NCBI GenBank assembly: GCA_000827265.1
Contig: KN834795.1
Location: 408,741 to 462,799, forward strand
Source: Collybiopsis luxurians FD-317 M1
Lineage: Eukaryota > Basidiomycota > Agaricomycetes > Agaricales > Omphalotaceae
Direction: 5' to 3'
Length of the DNA stretch: 54,059 nucleotides
Shown here piece by piece: positions 33,420 to 43,850 of the stretch (the first letter of the stretch is position 1; each line of letters starts with the position of its first letter). The position numbers and the translations under genes were made by a program. Under the pieces are notes generated by a model. The model ran no database searches. It had not been told where the DNA came from and saw only the letters and a program-made list of their open reading frames with translations.

Positions 33420-34527
33420 TCAAGGTATAAAATTAAATTTGCTCCAAGGGCTCATTGTACTTTCTGAACGATCAGCGCTCATATTCCCATGACCGCCAAA
33501 CAAGACATTGAGAACAGCACTGAGTTGGAAGTTTTCAGCTGGAGGGTTTCGAACTTTCTCCCAACATACAGGGCACGTATAGTCCCAGACTTGGTCCTTG
33601 CACTGAGAAAACCAGAACTGTTAAGAGAGTAAAGTAGATTCACATTAGTATAAGGGCATCATTCGCACCTGTAGGCAAGCTTGGCAAGAACTATGGCCGC
33701 AACCGAGGCTATAATCTTTGTAAGACCTAGAAGGCATGAGTGAATACTGCGCATACACACACAGTGGGTTTTTTCAATATGCCTTTGCAGACAGCACAGT
33801 CAAAACTATCTTCGAATTCTGCCATATCCTGTCGAAGTAAATCATCAGAATCAAATATATAAGGTTCACAGAACAGTTACCTTTTTGAACTTCTTTATTG
33901 CGCCTACGAGTCCATTCTGAGCAGAATTCAGCTTTCTCTTAACACCGGTCAGGATATTGCTCGGTCTCTTTGTCATTTTCACCCGAGTAAAGTATTTCAG
34001 TGACATCTCTGTCTGAAGTTAAGTCGATAACATCTCTTCCTACGGTCAAGTCGATGACGGTAAGCCCTTGAGTATGATCATATTCCTGCACACTCGAGAG
34101 CGATTCAATTTCTTCGTCTGAAGATAGGTCGATAACAATAGGTACGCTGTTGGCACCTGTAAGATCAACCTGCGGGTCATTATTGCTGTTGCTGGAGATG
34201 TCGACCTCAAGGAGGACGGTGGGCCGATCACCGTGAGCAGTGACGTTGAATTCTTGCATGTCCTCTTCATCAGAGAGTATTCCAACAACCGGCGAGCTGG
34301 TTCTGTGCTCTCTCCAATGGTCCCCACCTGTAACGAGATAGTAGATCAAGCATCAACAAATTATGGACAATACACAATACCTGATGGTAGTCCAACCGTG
34401 GGGAGGATCGCCGGGAGATAGGCTCAGTGATCATTGTTATTAACCCCAAGATTCGCCTACGTGAGATTAGCGACGATTAGAACATGGAGAGTCAAGTCAC
34501 TTACTGTAGTCCGGGAGGAAGACATGG
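33420..34527 (-). CDS. RING-finger protein with SUMO-interacting motifs (candidate STUbL)
   Basis: At the 3' end (33825-33420) exons joined through introns with GTGTGT and GTGCGA donors give a C3HC4 RING: FDCAVC, LGCGHSSCQAC and YTCPVC, followed by WEKVRNPPAENFQLSAVLN and a stop at 33420. Upstream on the same strand (34349-33939) is an acidic exon with four or five SUMO-interacting-motif cores: VGILSDEED, QVDLTGA, VIDLSSDEE, VIDLT and VIDLTSDRD. SIM arrays followed by a C-terminal RING are the layout of SUMO-targeted ubiquitin ligases (RNF4, Slx5/Slx8, Rfp types), which ubiquitinate SUMO-modified nuclear proteins. A start MSSSRTT with a GTAAGT donor lies at 34527. I could not join the start, SIM and RING parts in one frame with consensus splice sites, so the gene may be damaged or the splice pattern unusual. 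Confidence 0.6.
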
Positions 34528-34529
34528 TA

Positions 34530-34960
34530 AAATCGAAGGCCAACTAGGATTTTTACCTGGATCGCCTTCATTTTATGCCCCTAAACTTATTGTTCACAGT
34601 TTATGCTGCTGCCGTCCTTGCACCCCATGATATCTTGAATCCAAAACAATAATCGGACACAGACAAGGTCGCGTTGATTGATGAAGCTGAGCTTGAACTT
34701 GCAGCTATATTGAAAAGCCACATATGAGTCAAGCAGCATGCGGGCCAAACAGGCACCGCGGGTACTAAATATTAGGCCCGCCTGTACAATTTTCATGTCC
34801 CGCGGGTGGGCCTATTCATCATACTATTCATTACATGTTAACAGATTATTGAATGGAGCATTAAATTCGTGTGATTTGAAATGCATGAATAGGAAACATT
34901 ACAATTATAACAGTAATAGTAATCAGCTCCTGTAGAACTTATTTGCAACAAGTAGTATGT
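34530..34960. other. Intergenic, boundary of CpG-normal DNA
   Basis: No gene seen. CpG words are present up to about 34810 and become rare afterwards. Confidence 0.4.
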
Positions 34961-35760
34961 TATAAGACAGCAATCTGTCCTTGTAGCATTGATATGCAAT
35001 GAAAGGCACATCATAACACTGAAAATATTTGCAGGTTGATTTCATATTGACTGCAGTAATTGGTCATATAGTATTGATTTTCTGTACCAAATTAGTTTTT
35101 GAGAAAGCAGCAATTAATTCCTCTTGCATTTATTTGCAGTCAATCACCCTTAAAAAGCAGTAAACATTTTCTGTAGCACATATGTTCAGTCAGTGCTTTG
35201 ATATATAACAGCCTCATTGATGGCAGAAATTAATTTCAGTAGTAAAAATTTGCAATGAGGGGCCTCATAGATAATGGCAGCTAAATTCAGTAGCAAAAAT
35301 ATACTGTAAGGGCCTCATAGATGACAGCAGTTAATTTCAGTAGCATAAATTTACAATGAGGGACCTTATAGGTGACAGCATTTAGATTCAGGGGGGAATA
35401 TATTCAATTAGGTGGCTTGTAAATGACAGCAATTAATCTCAGTAGCAAAAATTTACAATGAGGGGCCTCATAGATAACAGCAGTTAACTTCAGTGGCATA
35501 AATTTGCAGTGAGGGACCTCATAGGTGACAGCATTTAGTTTCAGGAGAAAATATATACAATTAGGGGCCTCACAGTGGACGAGAGCAATTGAAGCAAAAA
35601 TTCACAATGAGGAGCCTTTTCAATGTCAGCAGTTAATTTCTGTAGAAAATATTTACTTGTGGATGCCTAGTAATTGGTCTTTTCAAGAGTAGCAATTAGG
35701 CACTGTAGCAATTATTTGCAATTAATGGTTCTTTGACACACAGAAATTAATTGCCACAGC
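34960..35760. repeat. Minisatellite, ~51-bp unit
   Basis: The unit is approximately TTCAGTAGCAAAAATTTACAATGAGGGGCCTCATAGATGACAGCAGTTAA, given here in pieces: 'TTCAGTAGCAAAAATTTACA', 'ATGAGGGGCCTCATAG', 'ATGACAGCAGTTAA'. The anchor 'CAGTAGC' recurs near 35238, 35288, 35338, 35389, 35440, 35491, 35542 and 35590, a spacing of 50-51 bp. Flanking DNA back to about 34960 and on to 35760 contains more degenerate copies. No coding potential. Confidence 0.85.
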
Positions 35761-36054
35761 ATATGCTTGCTGTAAGAAAAATGTGCTATAAGCAATGAAT
35801 ATCTGTTCATCACAGCTATTGGTGGCTTTTTACATAGCTGAACTTGTTTAGTGTACCATCCATAGATTATCCACCACCAGTCATTGAGGCAGACACCGTC
35901 TGTCTGTATACCAATCTTAGTCATGGTTGGGATGTCAATATGTCTCATTGATTACAGCCCTCAGTTGAACGGAGATTATGATTATGACATTTGTATACAC
36001 TAAAGGGTCAGAATATATTGCATATATTACTCAATGTCAAATTGAACCAGATTG

Positions 36055-37391
36055 AGGAAGCAATTAAGAAGTACATTGTAAGAAAGAATTTAGTTTTCCG
36101 ACATAAAGGTGCTTACAATAGTTGTTTTAGGCTGGTTGGCAACTGGTTGGCGACTTTTGTTGTGACCAGTTCGGAGCTGGTACAAATTGAGTAAACGGTG
36201 CTTGATGCAATGAGCTCATTTGGTTAGTAATTAATGCCTGTCTCCCGTTCATTATTCACTGCCCCCCGCTCATTGCATCCCGCCTCCTGCTCATCATTCA
36301 ATTCAATGTAAAAAAAGAATATCTAGCTCTAATGAATCCCCAAGACATTCAGTACACAGTCGTGTGAATACTATAGCAATTTGAATAGAGAAAAAGGGAG
36401 TAATGGTGCAAAAAAGGTGGTGCAGGACACCAGTCCGTGGGCACTAATCCAGCGCTTCCATCAAAATTGTTGTTCGAAGTGATGAGCTCGAGGGGTCAGA
36501 TGATGTTGGATAAGCATCGGATGAGCCGGAAATTGTTTATAGAAGTTCTGTTCATAAGAATTCACTGTTAATTGCCTTAGCATCTAAGCTTTTGGACTGT
36601 TATTAATGAAATCAGTTCCAATTGACTGCTATTTTGCATGGAACATCTAGTGCTTTGCATGTCTGACAGTTGTCCATTACATTGTGGGGGTTTCATAACC
36701 ATGTTTTGACTTCAACCTATGTGAGAATGTAGATCAAGTATGTACATCATGCTGGGTGTCATGATTGCAACCTGAGCATGCTGGAGCTTACTGTTTTATG
36801 CAATGAACTCAAGTTTGGCAGTCAATTGGAACTGATTTCATTAATAACAGTCCAAAAGCTTAGATGATAATCCCATTAACAATGAATACTTATGAACAGA
36901 ACTTCTATAAACAATTTCCGGCTCATCCAACACTTATCCAACATCATCTGACCCCTTGAGCTCATCACTTTGAACAACAACTTTGATGGAAGCACTGGAT
37001 TAGCGCCCATGGACTGGTGTTCTGCACCACCTTTTTTGCACCATTACTCCCTTTTTCTCTATTCAAATTGCTATAGTATTCACATGATTGTGTACCAAAT
37101 ATCTTGGGGATTCATTAGAGCCAGATATTCTTGTTTGCATTGAATTGAATGATGAGCAGGAGGCAGGATGCAATGAGCGGGGGGTGGTGAATAATGAGCG
37201 GGAGGCGGGCATCAATTACTAACCAAATGAGCTCATTGCATCAAGCACCATTTACTCAATTTGTACCAGCTCTGAACTGGTTGCAACAAAAGTCGCCAAT
37301 CAGTTGCCAACCAGCCTAAAACAACAATTGTAAGTGCCTTTGTGTTGGAAAACTAAATTCTTTCTTACAATGTAATTCTTAATTGCTTCCT
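36055..37391. mobile_element. 1.34-kb near-perfect palindrome (long inverted-repeat element)
   Basis: Left arm 36055-36629 and right arm 36818-37391 (575 and 574 bp) are reverse complements at roughly 90% by eye around a 188-bp spacer. The outer ends read AGGAAGCAATTAAGAA. Internal landmarks present in both arms include GGTGCTTGATGCAATGAGCT, the CCGCTCATTATTCAC / CCCGCTCATTGCATCC series and GAGCCGGAAATTGTTTATAG. Most arm differences fall at CpG, which is CG in one arm and TG or CA in the other. No open frame of note and no clear target duplication. The right end abuts the gypsy protease frame. It may be a foldback or MITE-like transposon, or two copies of one element inserted tail to tail. 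Confidence 0.8.
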
Positions 37392-38150
37392 ACTAAGCTT
37401 ATCTGCACTGAATTATTCTCCTCATTTGCCATAATTCGGTACTGATTTGTTAATTCATTTCTCTTTCCTATACCTGGTATAGGTATTTTGTCTGTGACTA
37501 TTGCTGCTAGTGTTGTTCCTTCAAATGTTAATGTGAGTTCTTTCCAATCAATAGCTGGATTGTGTCTTCTCAGCCATGGCAGGCCCAGCACTACTTGTGT
37601 TGAGGGATGAAGGTGAGTTATTAATAGTTCTTCTTTTGTTTCTGTACCATTTTCAAATATTAGATTGGTAATAAATTTATGTGTGATGTTTCCAGAAGAG
37701 GTGAATTTCCATGAGGGTCAATGGGATTGGTCTCTTTAATTTATGTATATTTTTTGGATATTTTGCAGCCAAGCCAATGTCAATGAATGATTTTGAGGCT
37801 CCTGAGTCAATTAATGTTGGTACTTCTTCTTTGGGATTTAGCCAAAGTTTGCTAGTTATGATGAAGGATTGTTCTGCTTTGGAATTTATTGGGGGTACCT
37901 TATTATGCATCCCTCTTAGGAATTCCGAGGAAGTATTAGTTGAACTCAATGCTTGGATCACTGGTTCAACTCCTCTTTTTCCAAATCAGATATTTCAGTT
38001 ATTTCTAGTCCTCCTTCATTCCCAATTTCTAATAACATTCTGACTTCATCATCATAGTCATCTTCTATATTGAATGCAGCATGCCCATATACTTCTATTA
38101 TGATGAAATCCCTACCCAAGGACAAGCATTGTCATATAGTGTCTGCTCTT
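37379..38150 (-). pseudogene. Ty3/gypsy polyprotein fragment (protease region)
   Basis: On minus: CLSLGRDFIIIEVYGHAAFN (about 38135) and a DYDDEV acidic stretch; then PTLIDSGASKSFIDIGLAAK with the aspartic protease D-S/T-G motif (37850-37790); then MLGLPWLRRHNPAIDW and a LTFEGT strand (37591-37520). The last coding residues end at the edge of the palindrome (37391). No reverse transcriptase follows on its far side. This is the gag-pol junction and protease of a Ty3/gypsy element, truncated at both ends. Confidence 0.78.
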
Positions 38151-38185
38151 GATCTTGAATGGTGCGATCAGGACACCAGGGGGAG

Positions 38186-38392
38186 TGTCAGATCAGATGC
38201 ATCTATGGGCTGTGCTGTGTAATGCATATACTCATGTGATTGTAATGGTGTCCTGATGGTGGCTTATCATTTCTACCTCTACAGAGGCTTACTGTTTCTC
38301 CTAGTTTCTCTCTGTCTGCTACTGTTTACTGGACATGTAAACTGATGAAAGTCACTTGAAGTCATGATGAACTGAATATTGTGAGTGTCATT
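38186..38392 (+). repeat. Gypsy-type LTR, first part (second part 43829-43850)
   Basis: A purine tract (CCAGGGGGAG) at 38176-38185 is followed by TGTCAGATCAGATGC, an LTR-like start. The matching end ...GACTGACA lies at 43850, immediately after the copia element and its TCATT duplication. Removing the copia insertion gives a ~229-bp LTR bounded by the inverted ends TGTCAG/CTGACA. The tract and LTR read as the 3' end of a plus-strand element, opposite to the gypsy protease fragment next door, so two relics may be juxtaposed. The call rests on the ends only. Confidence 0.5.
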
Positions 38393-38724
38393 TGTTAGAA
38401 CACGTAAGTACTCAGTTGAATGTAGAAAGACAACTATATTCCTATCTACCTGTTAGAACATGTAAGTACTATGTAGATAGTCAGTAACAAATACTATGTG
38501 AAGTTGTAAGTGAGCACTAACCTCAGTTGAATGTAGAAAGACAACTGAGGTTATGCGACATGAAAATATGACTATAAGTACCAGCAAAAATGAGTGAGTC
38601 AACAGAAGCATATATGTAACATGTAAGAAGGAATAATCATAGATGCAGAATATATGTACCAATATTGAAAGAGGGAAATGTCAAAGCGGCTCATACCAGC
38701 CACTACGGACCACTTAATCTAACA
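38393..38724 (-). repeat. Copia LTR, 3' LTR of the element
   Basis: 332 bp, TGTTAGA...TCTAACA. It contains an internal duplication: TGTTAGAACACGTAAGTACT at the start recurs about 56 bp on, and CTCAGTTGAATGTAGAAAGA occurs twice. Confidence 0.95.
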
Positions 38725-38734
38725 CACCCCCTGG
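38725..38734 (-). promoter_or_regulatory. Polypurine tract of the copia element
   Basis: On the minus strand CCAGGGGGTG directly precedes the 3' LTR, the expected place for the plus-strand DNA primer of reverse transcription. Confidence 0.7.
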
Positions 38735-38880
38735 TCCATAGAACCCTCCTACACATCCATCTGTAGCAAACAAATGAACTCACAGTGTTCAGATGCTGCA
38801 AGAGCCTTTGTCAAACCATCTGCTGTGTTCCCCTTTGATCTCACCTCTCCAACTACAACTTTGTCACCCTCGACCTTCTC

Positions 38881-39267
38881 TCAAATGTAGTGTGCCTTCA
38901 CATCAACATGTTTGACCAGTGTTTGCTTTTTTGCATTATGACATAGGCTGACAGACCTGGAATTATCCCCTAGCAGCTGTACCAGTTTCTTCAATGTTAG
39001 ATCTACCTTGGTCATCCATATCTCAGTGAGCCATATTGCCTGTTGGCAGGTGCGCGCAAGCAAAATGTATTCTGATTCAGTTGAGGAAAGAGTGACAAAG
39101 GGTTGATGTTTTGAGCTCCAGCATACAGGAGTGCCCACCATGAAGAATACATATCCAGATGTAGAATGCCGGGTCACAATACATCCTCCATGGTCTGCAT
39201 CTGCAAATCCAAGTGGCTCTAGCCCCTCTCTGTCTCCCAGCATGTTTGACTTTGGTGGACAGTACAT
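38881..39267 (-). pseudogene. Copia RNase H domain
   Basis: GFADADHGGCIVTRHSTSGY, WSSKHQPFVTLSSTESEY, AIWLTEIW, LLGDNSRSVSL and VKHVDVKAHYI match the copia RNase H in order, including the D of ADADH and the E/D of STESEY and GDN. It removes the RNA strand during reverse transcription. The frame is separated from the reverse transcriptase by a broken stretch (39268-39711). Confidence 0.9.
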
Positions 39268-39711
39268 GATGGTGTATTCAATGGTCCACTTGATATAACC
39301 AAGTAGCCACTCAATGCAATCCCAGTGGGCACAACTGGGATTCTGTTGAAATCAAGCCAAGAAGCTTGATGCAAAAGCCAGATCAGGTCACAACCATGCT
39401 TGGCCCCAGATGACCAACCCTATTACATGTCTATAAGGTTTGTCCACCATGAACTTGCGATCGTCTTTGGGTAGTGGGTTCAGAGTCTCGGTGAGAGTTT
39501 GTTGGATGTTTGGGGGTAGTGGGGTATGCTGAGGACATACATGTTGTAGTCCGAAGTGTTCTAGCATACGTTGATGTTGAGAAAAGGTTATGGCAAGTAC
39601 TTCAGGAATAGTGAAACTTCTTATTGTTTAGCTACTCTACGTACATCTTTTATACCTAGAGTAATTACATCTAGAATATTCTACTAATTTCAATAATACT
39701 TGAAGAGATTA

Positions 39712-40500
39712 CTAAGAAAACAATGGAGCACTGCTTGAGTCGCTCCTAGAATGTGTAAGTACTTTCTTGCACATTCTCAACAGTTGGAAGTATAGCTTTT
39801 GTGATAGTGTGATGGTCCCATTGCAACTATCATGAAATACCTGGCAGCCTAGCAATGTTTCTGTTTTCACTTCACCTGACTTATACTTCTTCCCCATTTC
39901 CATTACCACCTCCTCTTTCTTCCCACTTGTTCCCCCAAATATGTCATTGCCATATGTGCCATGAATTGTATACTGTCCATCTTTTCTCCTCCACTGTACT
40001 GACAGATCAGCTTTTGATGCTGTATATCCATCTTCCATGAATGCCTTTCCCAGTGTGTCCTGCCAGTTGTGTGACCCTTGGTGTAAACCATATATCGACT
40101 TCTTCAGCTTGCAGACAAGATGTTCCTCCCCCGGCTTTGCGAAACCATGGGGCTGCTCCATATAGACATTGTGAGAGATTGGGCTGTTGAGGAAAGCCGC
40201 CTTGAAGTTGACATGGAAGAATGAAAGATGCAGGACCACAATGATAGCTATGATGATCTGCATTGATTCCAGCTGAGCTACACCACCGAATGTTTCCTCA
40301 AAATCTAACCCATAAACTTGTGTGAATCCCTGCACAACCCATCTCGCCTTTCTGCAATCCACCTCACCTGTGGGTCCCCATTTAATAGCATATACCCATC
40401 TGCCTTTAGTTAGGTTTGCACCCACAGGTAGAGAGGTAAGCTCCCAATATTCCTTGTCCAACAAGGTTTTGAATTCCATCTCCATCGGCAGTACCCACAA
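39712..40500 (-). pseudogene. Copia reverse transcriptase domain, catalytic residues altered
   Basis: The frame opens with LTKGRWVYAIKWGPTGEVD and KARWVVQGFTQVYGLDFEET, then the fingers/palm blocks FKAAFLNSPISHNVYMEQPH, HLVCKLKKSIYGLHQGSHNW and the region of the active-site turn. At motif A the usual Asp reads Asn (HVNFKAAF, about 40205-40220), and at the two-Asp turn the first Asp also reads Asn (YGNDIFGG, about 39938-39955). Both Asn codons sit next to a C, so they fit deamination of a CpG. Even without the surrounding stops this enzyme should be dead. Confidence 0.9.
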
Positions 40501-40641
40501 TTCAGGTCATCGCATAGCTTGAGAGTAAGATTAAGGGATGAATAGGTCACCTGAGTCTGCTGTGAATGCCCAAGGATCAAGGGAAATGAGGGCCATGGTA
40601 TTATCTGTTGTGTCCGAGGTCTTTTTCCAGCCCATTTCAGC

Positions 40642-41315
40642 TCAGACTAAAGCATTGATGTTGAGCGAGCATTGACCTCCCCAGTTGCATAGACTTCTTC
40701 TCAGATGTGGAGGGTCTGGAGGTAGTTGTTGAGTGTGTGGAGTGTAATTGGTGTCAAGCGTTTCTTGCTCAGTATCCTTCGAGGATGTGGGCAATGTTAG
40801 GGGTGAAGAGGAATTAGAACATGATCTGGTCTCTGGTTTTGATACCAAGTTGTTATTATCTGAATCATTCCTTGGCAGTAACCCAACCTTGTTTGGCACC
40901 TCCCTGTTTCCTATATCCATGCTGTCTATTTCATTCTCTTCTGTCATTCTCTTCACTATGCCCTCCTCAAACTTCACATCCCTTGACTCCTCTATCCACT
41001 GGGTCTCTGGTATCCATATGCAGTAGCCTCATCTTCCCATGTATCCCAGGAGCTTCCCTTTCACTGCCTGATGCACTAATTTCCCATTGGTCTTTGAATC
41101 ATCTAATGTTGCCCAACATTGACACCCAAAGGGTCTCAGGTGTGAGACATCCTGCCTTCTATTCAGCCAGACCTTGAGTGGAACATCATTTGGGAATTAC
41201 ACCATTGGAACCAAATTATCAACATAGATGAATGTGCTAGCAGCTTCAGTCCAAAACGATGGAGGAAATTGTCCATCTTCAAGCAAGGTGTGCACCCCCT
41301 CAATCACTGTCCTGT
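40642..41315 (-). pseudogene. Copia integrase C-terminal part and Ser/Pro-rich linker
   Basis: VSHLRPFGCQCWATLDD (about 41130-41080) and the VKFEEG block (about 40975) are standard landmarks downstream of the copia integrase core. They are followed by a Ser/Thr/Pro-rich linker with acidic patches to 40642. Stops interrupt the region. Confidence 0.75.
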
Positions 41316-41319
41316 TTGC

Positions 41320-42036
41320 TCACTCAGCCATCCTATTTGCTGCAGAAGAGTGCGGCATTATCTTCTCAATTACAATCCCATGCTCCCCACAGTATGCATC
41401 TATCAACATGTTGTCAAACTCTCCTCCCCCATCTATACAAATGATATGCAATTTCTTGCCCATCTGTCTTTCTGCCATCATCCTGTACCAGTGGAATGAC
41501 TTCAGTGTAGTTTCTGCTCTTTTATCAGCTAGGAAGTACGGTACCCAAACCAATGACCTTCTGTCAGAACAGAGCATCATGTACCTTGCCCCTCCTCAGC
41601 TTTTTGTCCTTACTGGTCCCCACAGGTCAAGATGTACACATTGTAGTACATCGGTTTCATGCTTCACCTTCTTGTTGAATGGTCTTTGGGTGGCCTTTCT
41701 GTATATGCAAGATTCGCACATCCCCAGCACCTTCTGGGACACAATCTGTAATCCGTCCACTAGGTTCCTACTTGCCATCCTCAGTATATGCGGAATGGCT
41801 ACATGACTGAGACACCTGTGCCACATTGCAATATCCATTGGTCTTTTGTGCGACTTCACTGAATAGGCTGCAGTTTCATGTCCCAGCATTTGCACCTCAT
41901 ACATGTGACCTTTCCTGACACCTTCTAGGACTACTGTTCCATCTCCACGACACACATGTATCAACCCGTTCCCCCAGGAGCCTTTCATACCTTGCCTGTC
42001 TAGAGCCGACAGCAATATCAGGTTATGACTGAACAA
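41320..42036 (-). pseudogene. Copia integrase, zinc finger and catalytic core
   Basis: MWHRCLSHVAIPHI with CESCIYRKATQRPF gives the HHCC zinc finger. VHLDLWGPVRTKS holds the first catalytic Asp (41610-41640), ICIDGGGEFDN the second (about 41440), and PHSSAANRMAE the Glu (about 41330). A frame break lies at 41581-41595. Integrases of this family join the cDNA to chromosomal DNA. Confidence 0.9.
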
Positions 42037-42494
42037 TGGGGTGTGCTTTCGAACTCCACTGTCCCAATGCCATTGACTTTGAACCTCCCTGCATCACTGG
42101 TGATGACACTACTTCCATATTCACCATGGATCTCCTTATATGCAATGAAGTCTGACCTTTCTGCCCAGCAATGTTCTGATGCACCTGAATCAATGAATGT
42201 TCTACTCTTCATCTTAGATAGGCTCCTGAAAGCATTGACGTCCACACCGCACATTTCACATTCAGATTTTGGAACAAGATTACACTGTATAGGTATGTTT
42301 CTATATACACCACTCTCCCTTTCCATGAACTGACTATTGTCGTATTTCAGAACAGTAGCACTTTGCCTAGGCAAGTTCACATCAGGTATGATCTTTGAGC
42401 AGTGCAAGAATGACATACCACCATCAGCATTGTCAGCTTCAGCTGCAAGAAGATATAGCTCAGATGGCTCCAGGTTGGTATCCACCACATTCAC
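42018..42494 (-). pseudogene. Copia aspartic protease region
   Basis: RTFIDSGASEHCW (about 42215-42175) is the copia protease active-site motif (D-S-G-A), in a frame that overlaps the start of the integrase frame. Upstream lies a linker with CEMCGVDVNAF. It processes the Gag-Pol polyprotein in active elements. Confidence 0.85.
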
Positions 42495-42527
42495 TTCAAC
42501 GGTATCTGCAGTTGCTGCAGTAGCGGG

Positions 42528-43408
42528 TCAATCTTGTTCAGCTTTGGACTTGGGTCTCCACCACTTCGGCGCCTTCCCTTCCATTCTGCCACCCTTTTCC
42601 CAACACCTTGGTTTAGTATGCCCAGGCTTCCCACAGTTGAAGCAGGTCCTGTCATTAGACCTGTTACTGCTCTGCATTACTAATGCAAAGGCCATGGGGT
42701 TCTTGGCCAGCAAGGCCTTAATCTTCTTTGTCTCCCTCTCCTCCTCCTCTACCTCCCCCTTCTTGTCTAGGTAGAGCTGGTGAAGGAATGTGAATGCAGC
42801 CTCACTGTTCATGCCTGGTACATTACAAACATCCAATTTCCATTCTTTCGGCATGGATGCAATGACAATGAGAGGGAATTGAGAATTGGAACAGGTACCA
42901 CTGGCATTGTGGAGCTTTTTGAGTAAGTTTCGCATTTTCATTTCATGATCCTCCATGCTGACTTCAGGATCATAAACCTCCTTTCTCAGAGCCATGTCCA
43001 CTATGTGGATCTTCTGTTCATTGCACTTCTTGTATTTCGACACAAGCTCACACCAGATCAGCGATGCGGGTTTGTTTTCATCTACACTAACATGACCAGA
43101 TCTATGATGTTGGTTACAATGATACTAGTCGTAATAGTGTCGCATGTGATCCATTCCTCGAAATGGGGTATGGCACTGTAGAAGGGAGTTGCTGCGATTG
43201 CAGGATATATGGTTCCGCCATAGGAGCCAGGAGATGCTGATGTGGTAGGAAGTGGTTTGGCAATTGTCCCATCAAGATATCCCATCAGGCTCCTCGATTG
43301 TACAGCGAGCACCACTTCTCGCTTATACTCTTGCCAGTTACCTTCCCCAACAAGCTGCTTGGCTTCAGGGAATCTCGGTGCCGTTACAGAGTTCTGTGAT
43401 ATGGACAT
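42528..43408 (-). pseudogene. Copia Gag with CCHC knuckle
   Basis: The likely start is ATG at 43408 (MSISQNSVTAPRFPEAKQLV), followed by the copia Gag block NWQEYKREVVLAV and LMGYLDGTIAKP. After a break at 43044-43081 the frame resumes with EVYDPEVSMEDHEMKMRNLL and ends with the zinc knuckle CFNCGKPGHTKPRC at about 42655-42610. Gag forms the virus-like particle that packages the element RNA. Confidence 0.88.
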
Positions 43409-43479
43409 TTTTGTATTTGACTATATTCTTCTGGCAAAATTTTTCGGGAGTTGTTCACTGAGGATTTTTCAAGACAACA

Positions 43480-43491
43480 AGTCTCATAATC
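43480..43491 (-). promoter_or_regulatory. Primer-binding site, probably tRNA-Met(elongator) anticodon arm
   Basis: The plus strand next to the LTR reads AGTCTCATAATC, continuing TG into the LTR. AGTCTCATAATCTG is the anticodon arm (CAT anticodon) of elongator tRNA-Met. The minus-strand element RNA would therefore pair with an internal tRNA segment, as in copia-type elements that prime with a half tRNA. The tRNA match is from memory of eukaryotic sequences. Confidence 0.6.
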
Positions 43492-43823
43492 TGTTAGAAC
43501 ACATAAGTACTCAGTTGAATGTAGAAAGACAATTATATTCCTATCTACCTGTTAGAACACATAAGTACTATGTAGATAGTCAGTAACAAATACTATGTGA
43601 AGTTGTAAGTGAGCACTAACCTCAGTTGAATGTAGAAAGACAACTGAGGTTATGCGACATGAAAATATGACTGTAAGTACCAGCAAAAATGAGTGAGTCA
43701 ACGGAAGCATATATGTAACATGTAAGAAGGAATAATCATAGATGCAGAATATATGTACCAATATTGAAAGAGGGAAATGTCAAAGTGGCTCATACCAGCC
43801 ACTACGGACCACTTAATCTAACA
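43492..43823 (-). repeat. Copia LTR, 5' LTR of the element
   Basis: 332 bp, same ends as the left copy. By eye about seven differences from it, all transitions, mostly at CpG-derived sites. Confidence 0.95.
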
Positions 43824-43850
43824 TCATTCAATTTCTGCTGTTGACTGACA

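Larger units (their letters stand above)
38393..43823 (-). mobile_element. Full-length Ty1/copia retrotransposon, minus strand, inactive
   Basis: Two 332-bp LTRs (38393-38724, 43492-43823) start TGTTAGA and end TCTAACA, flanked by the 5-bp target duplication TCATT (38388-38392, 43824-43828). Read on minus, the order is gag, protease, integrase, reverse transcriptase, RNase H, which is the copia order. The LTRs differ at about 7 positions, all transitions. The internal frame is broken by several stops and frameshifts. Insertion is into a gypsy-type LTR. Confidence 0.95.

Noticed and set aside
41228..41806. 192-codon plus-strand open frame
   Set aside because: It is antisense to the copia integrase, whose zinc finger and catalytic residues are clear on minus.
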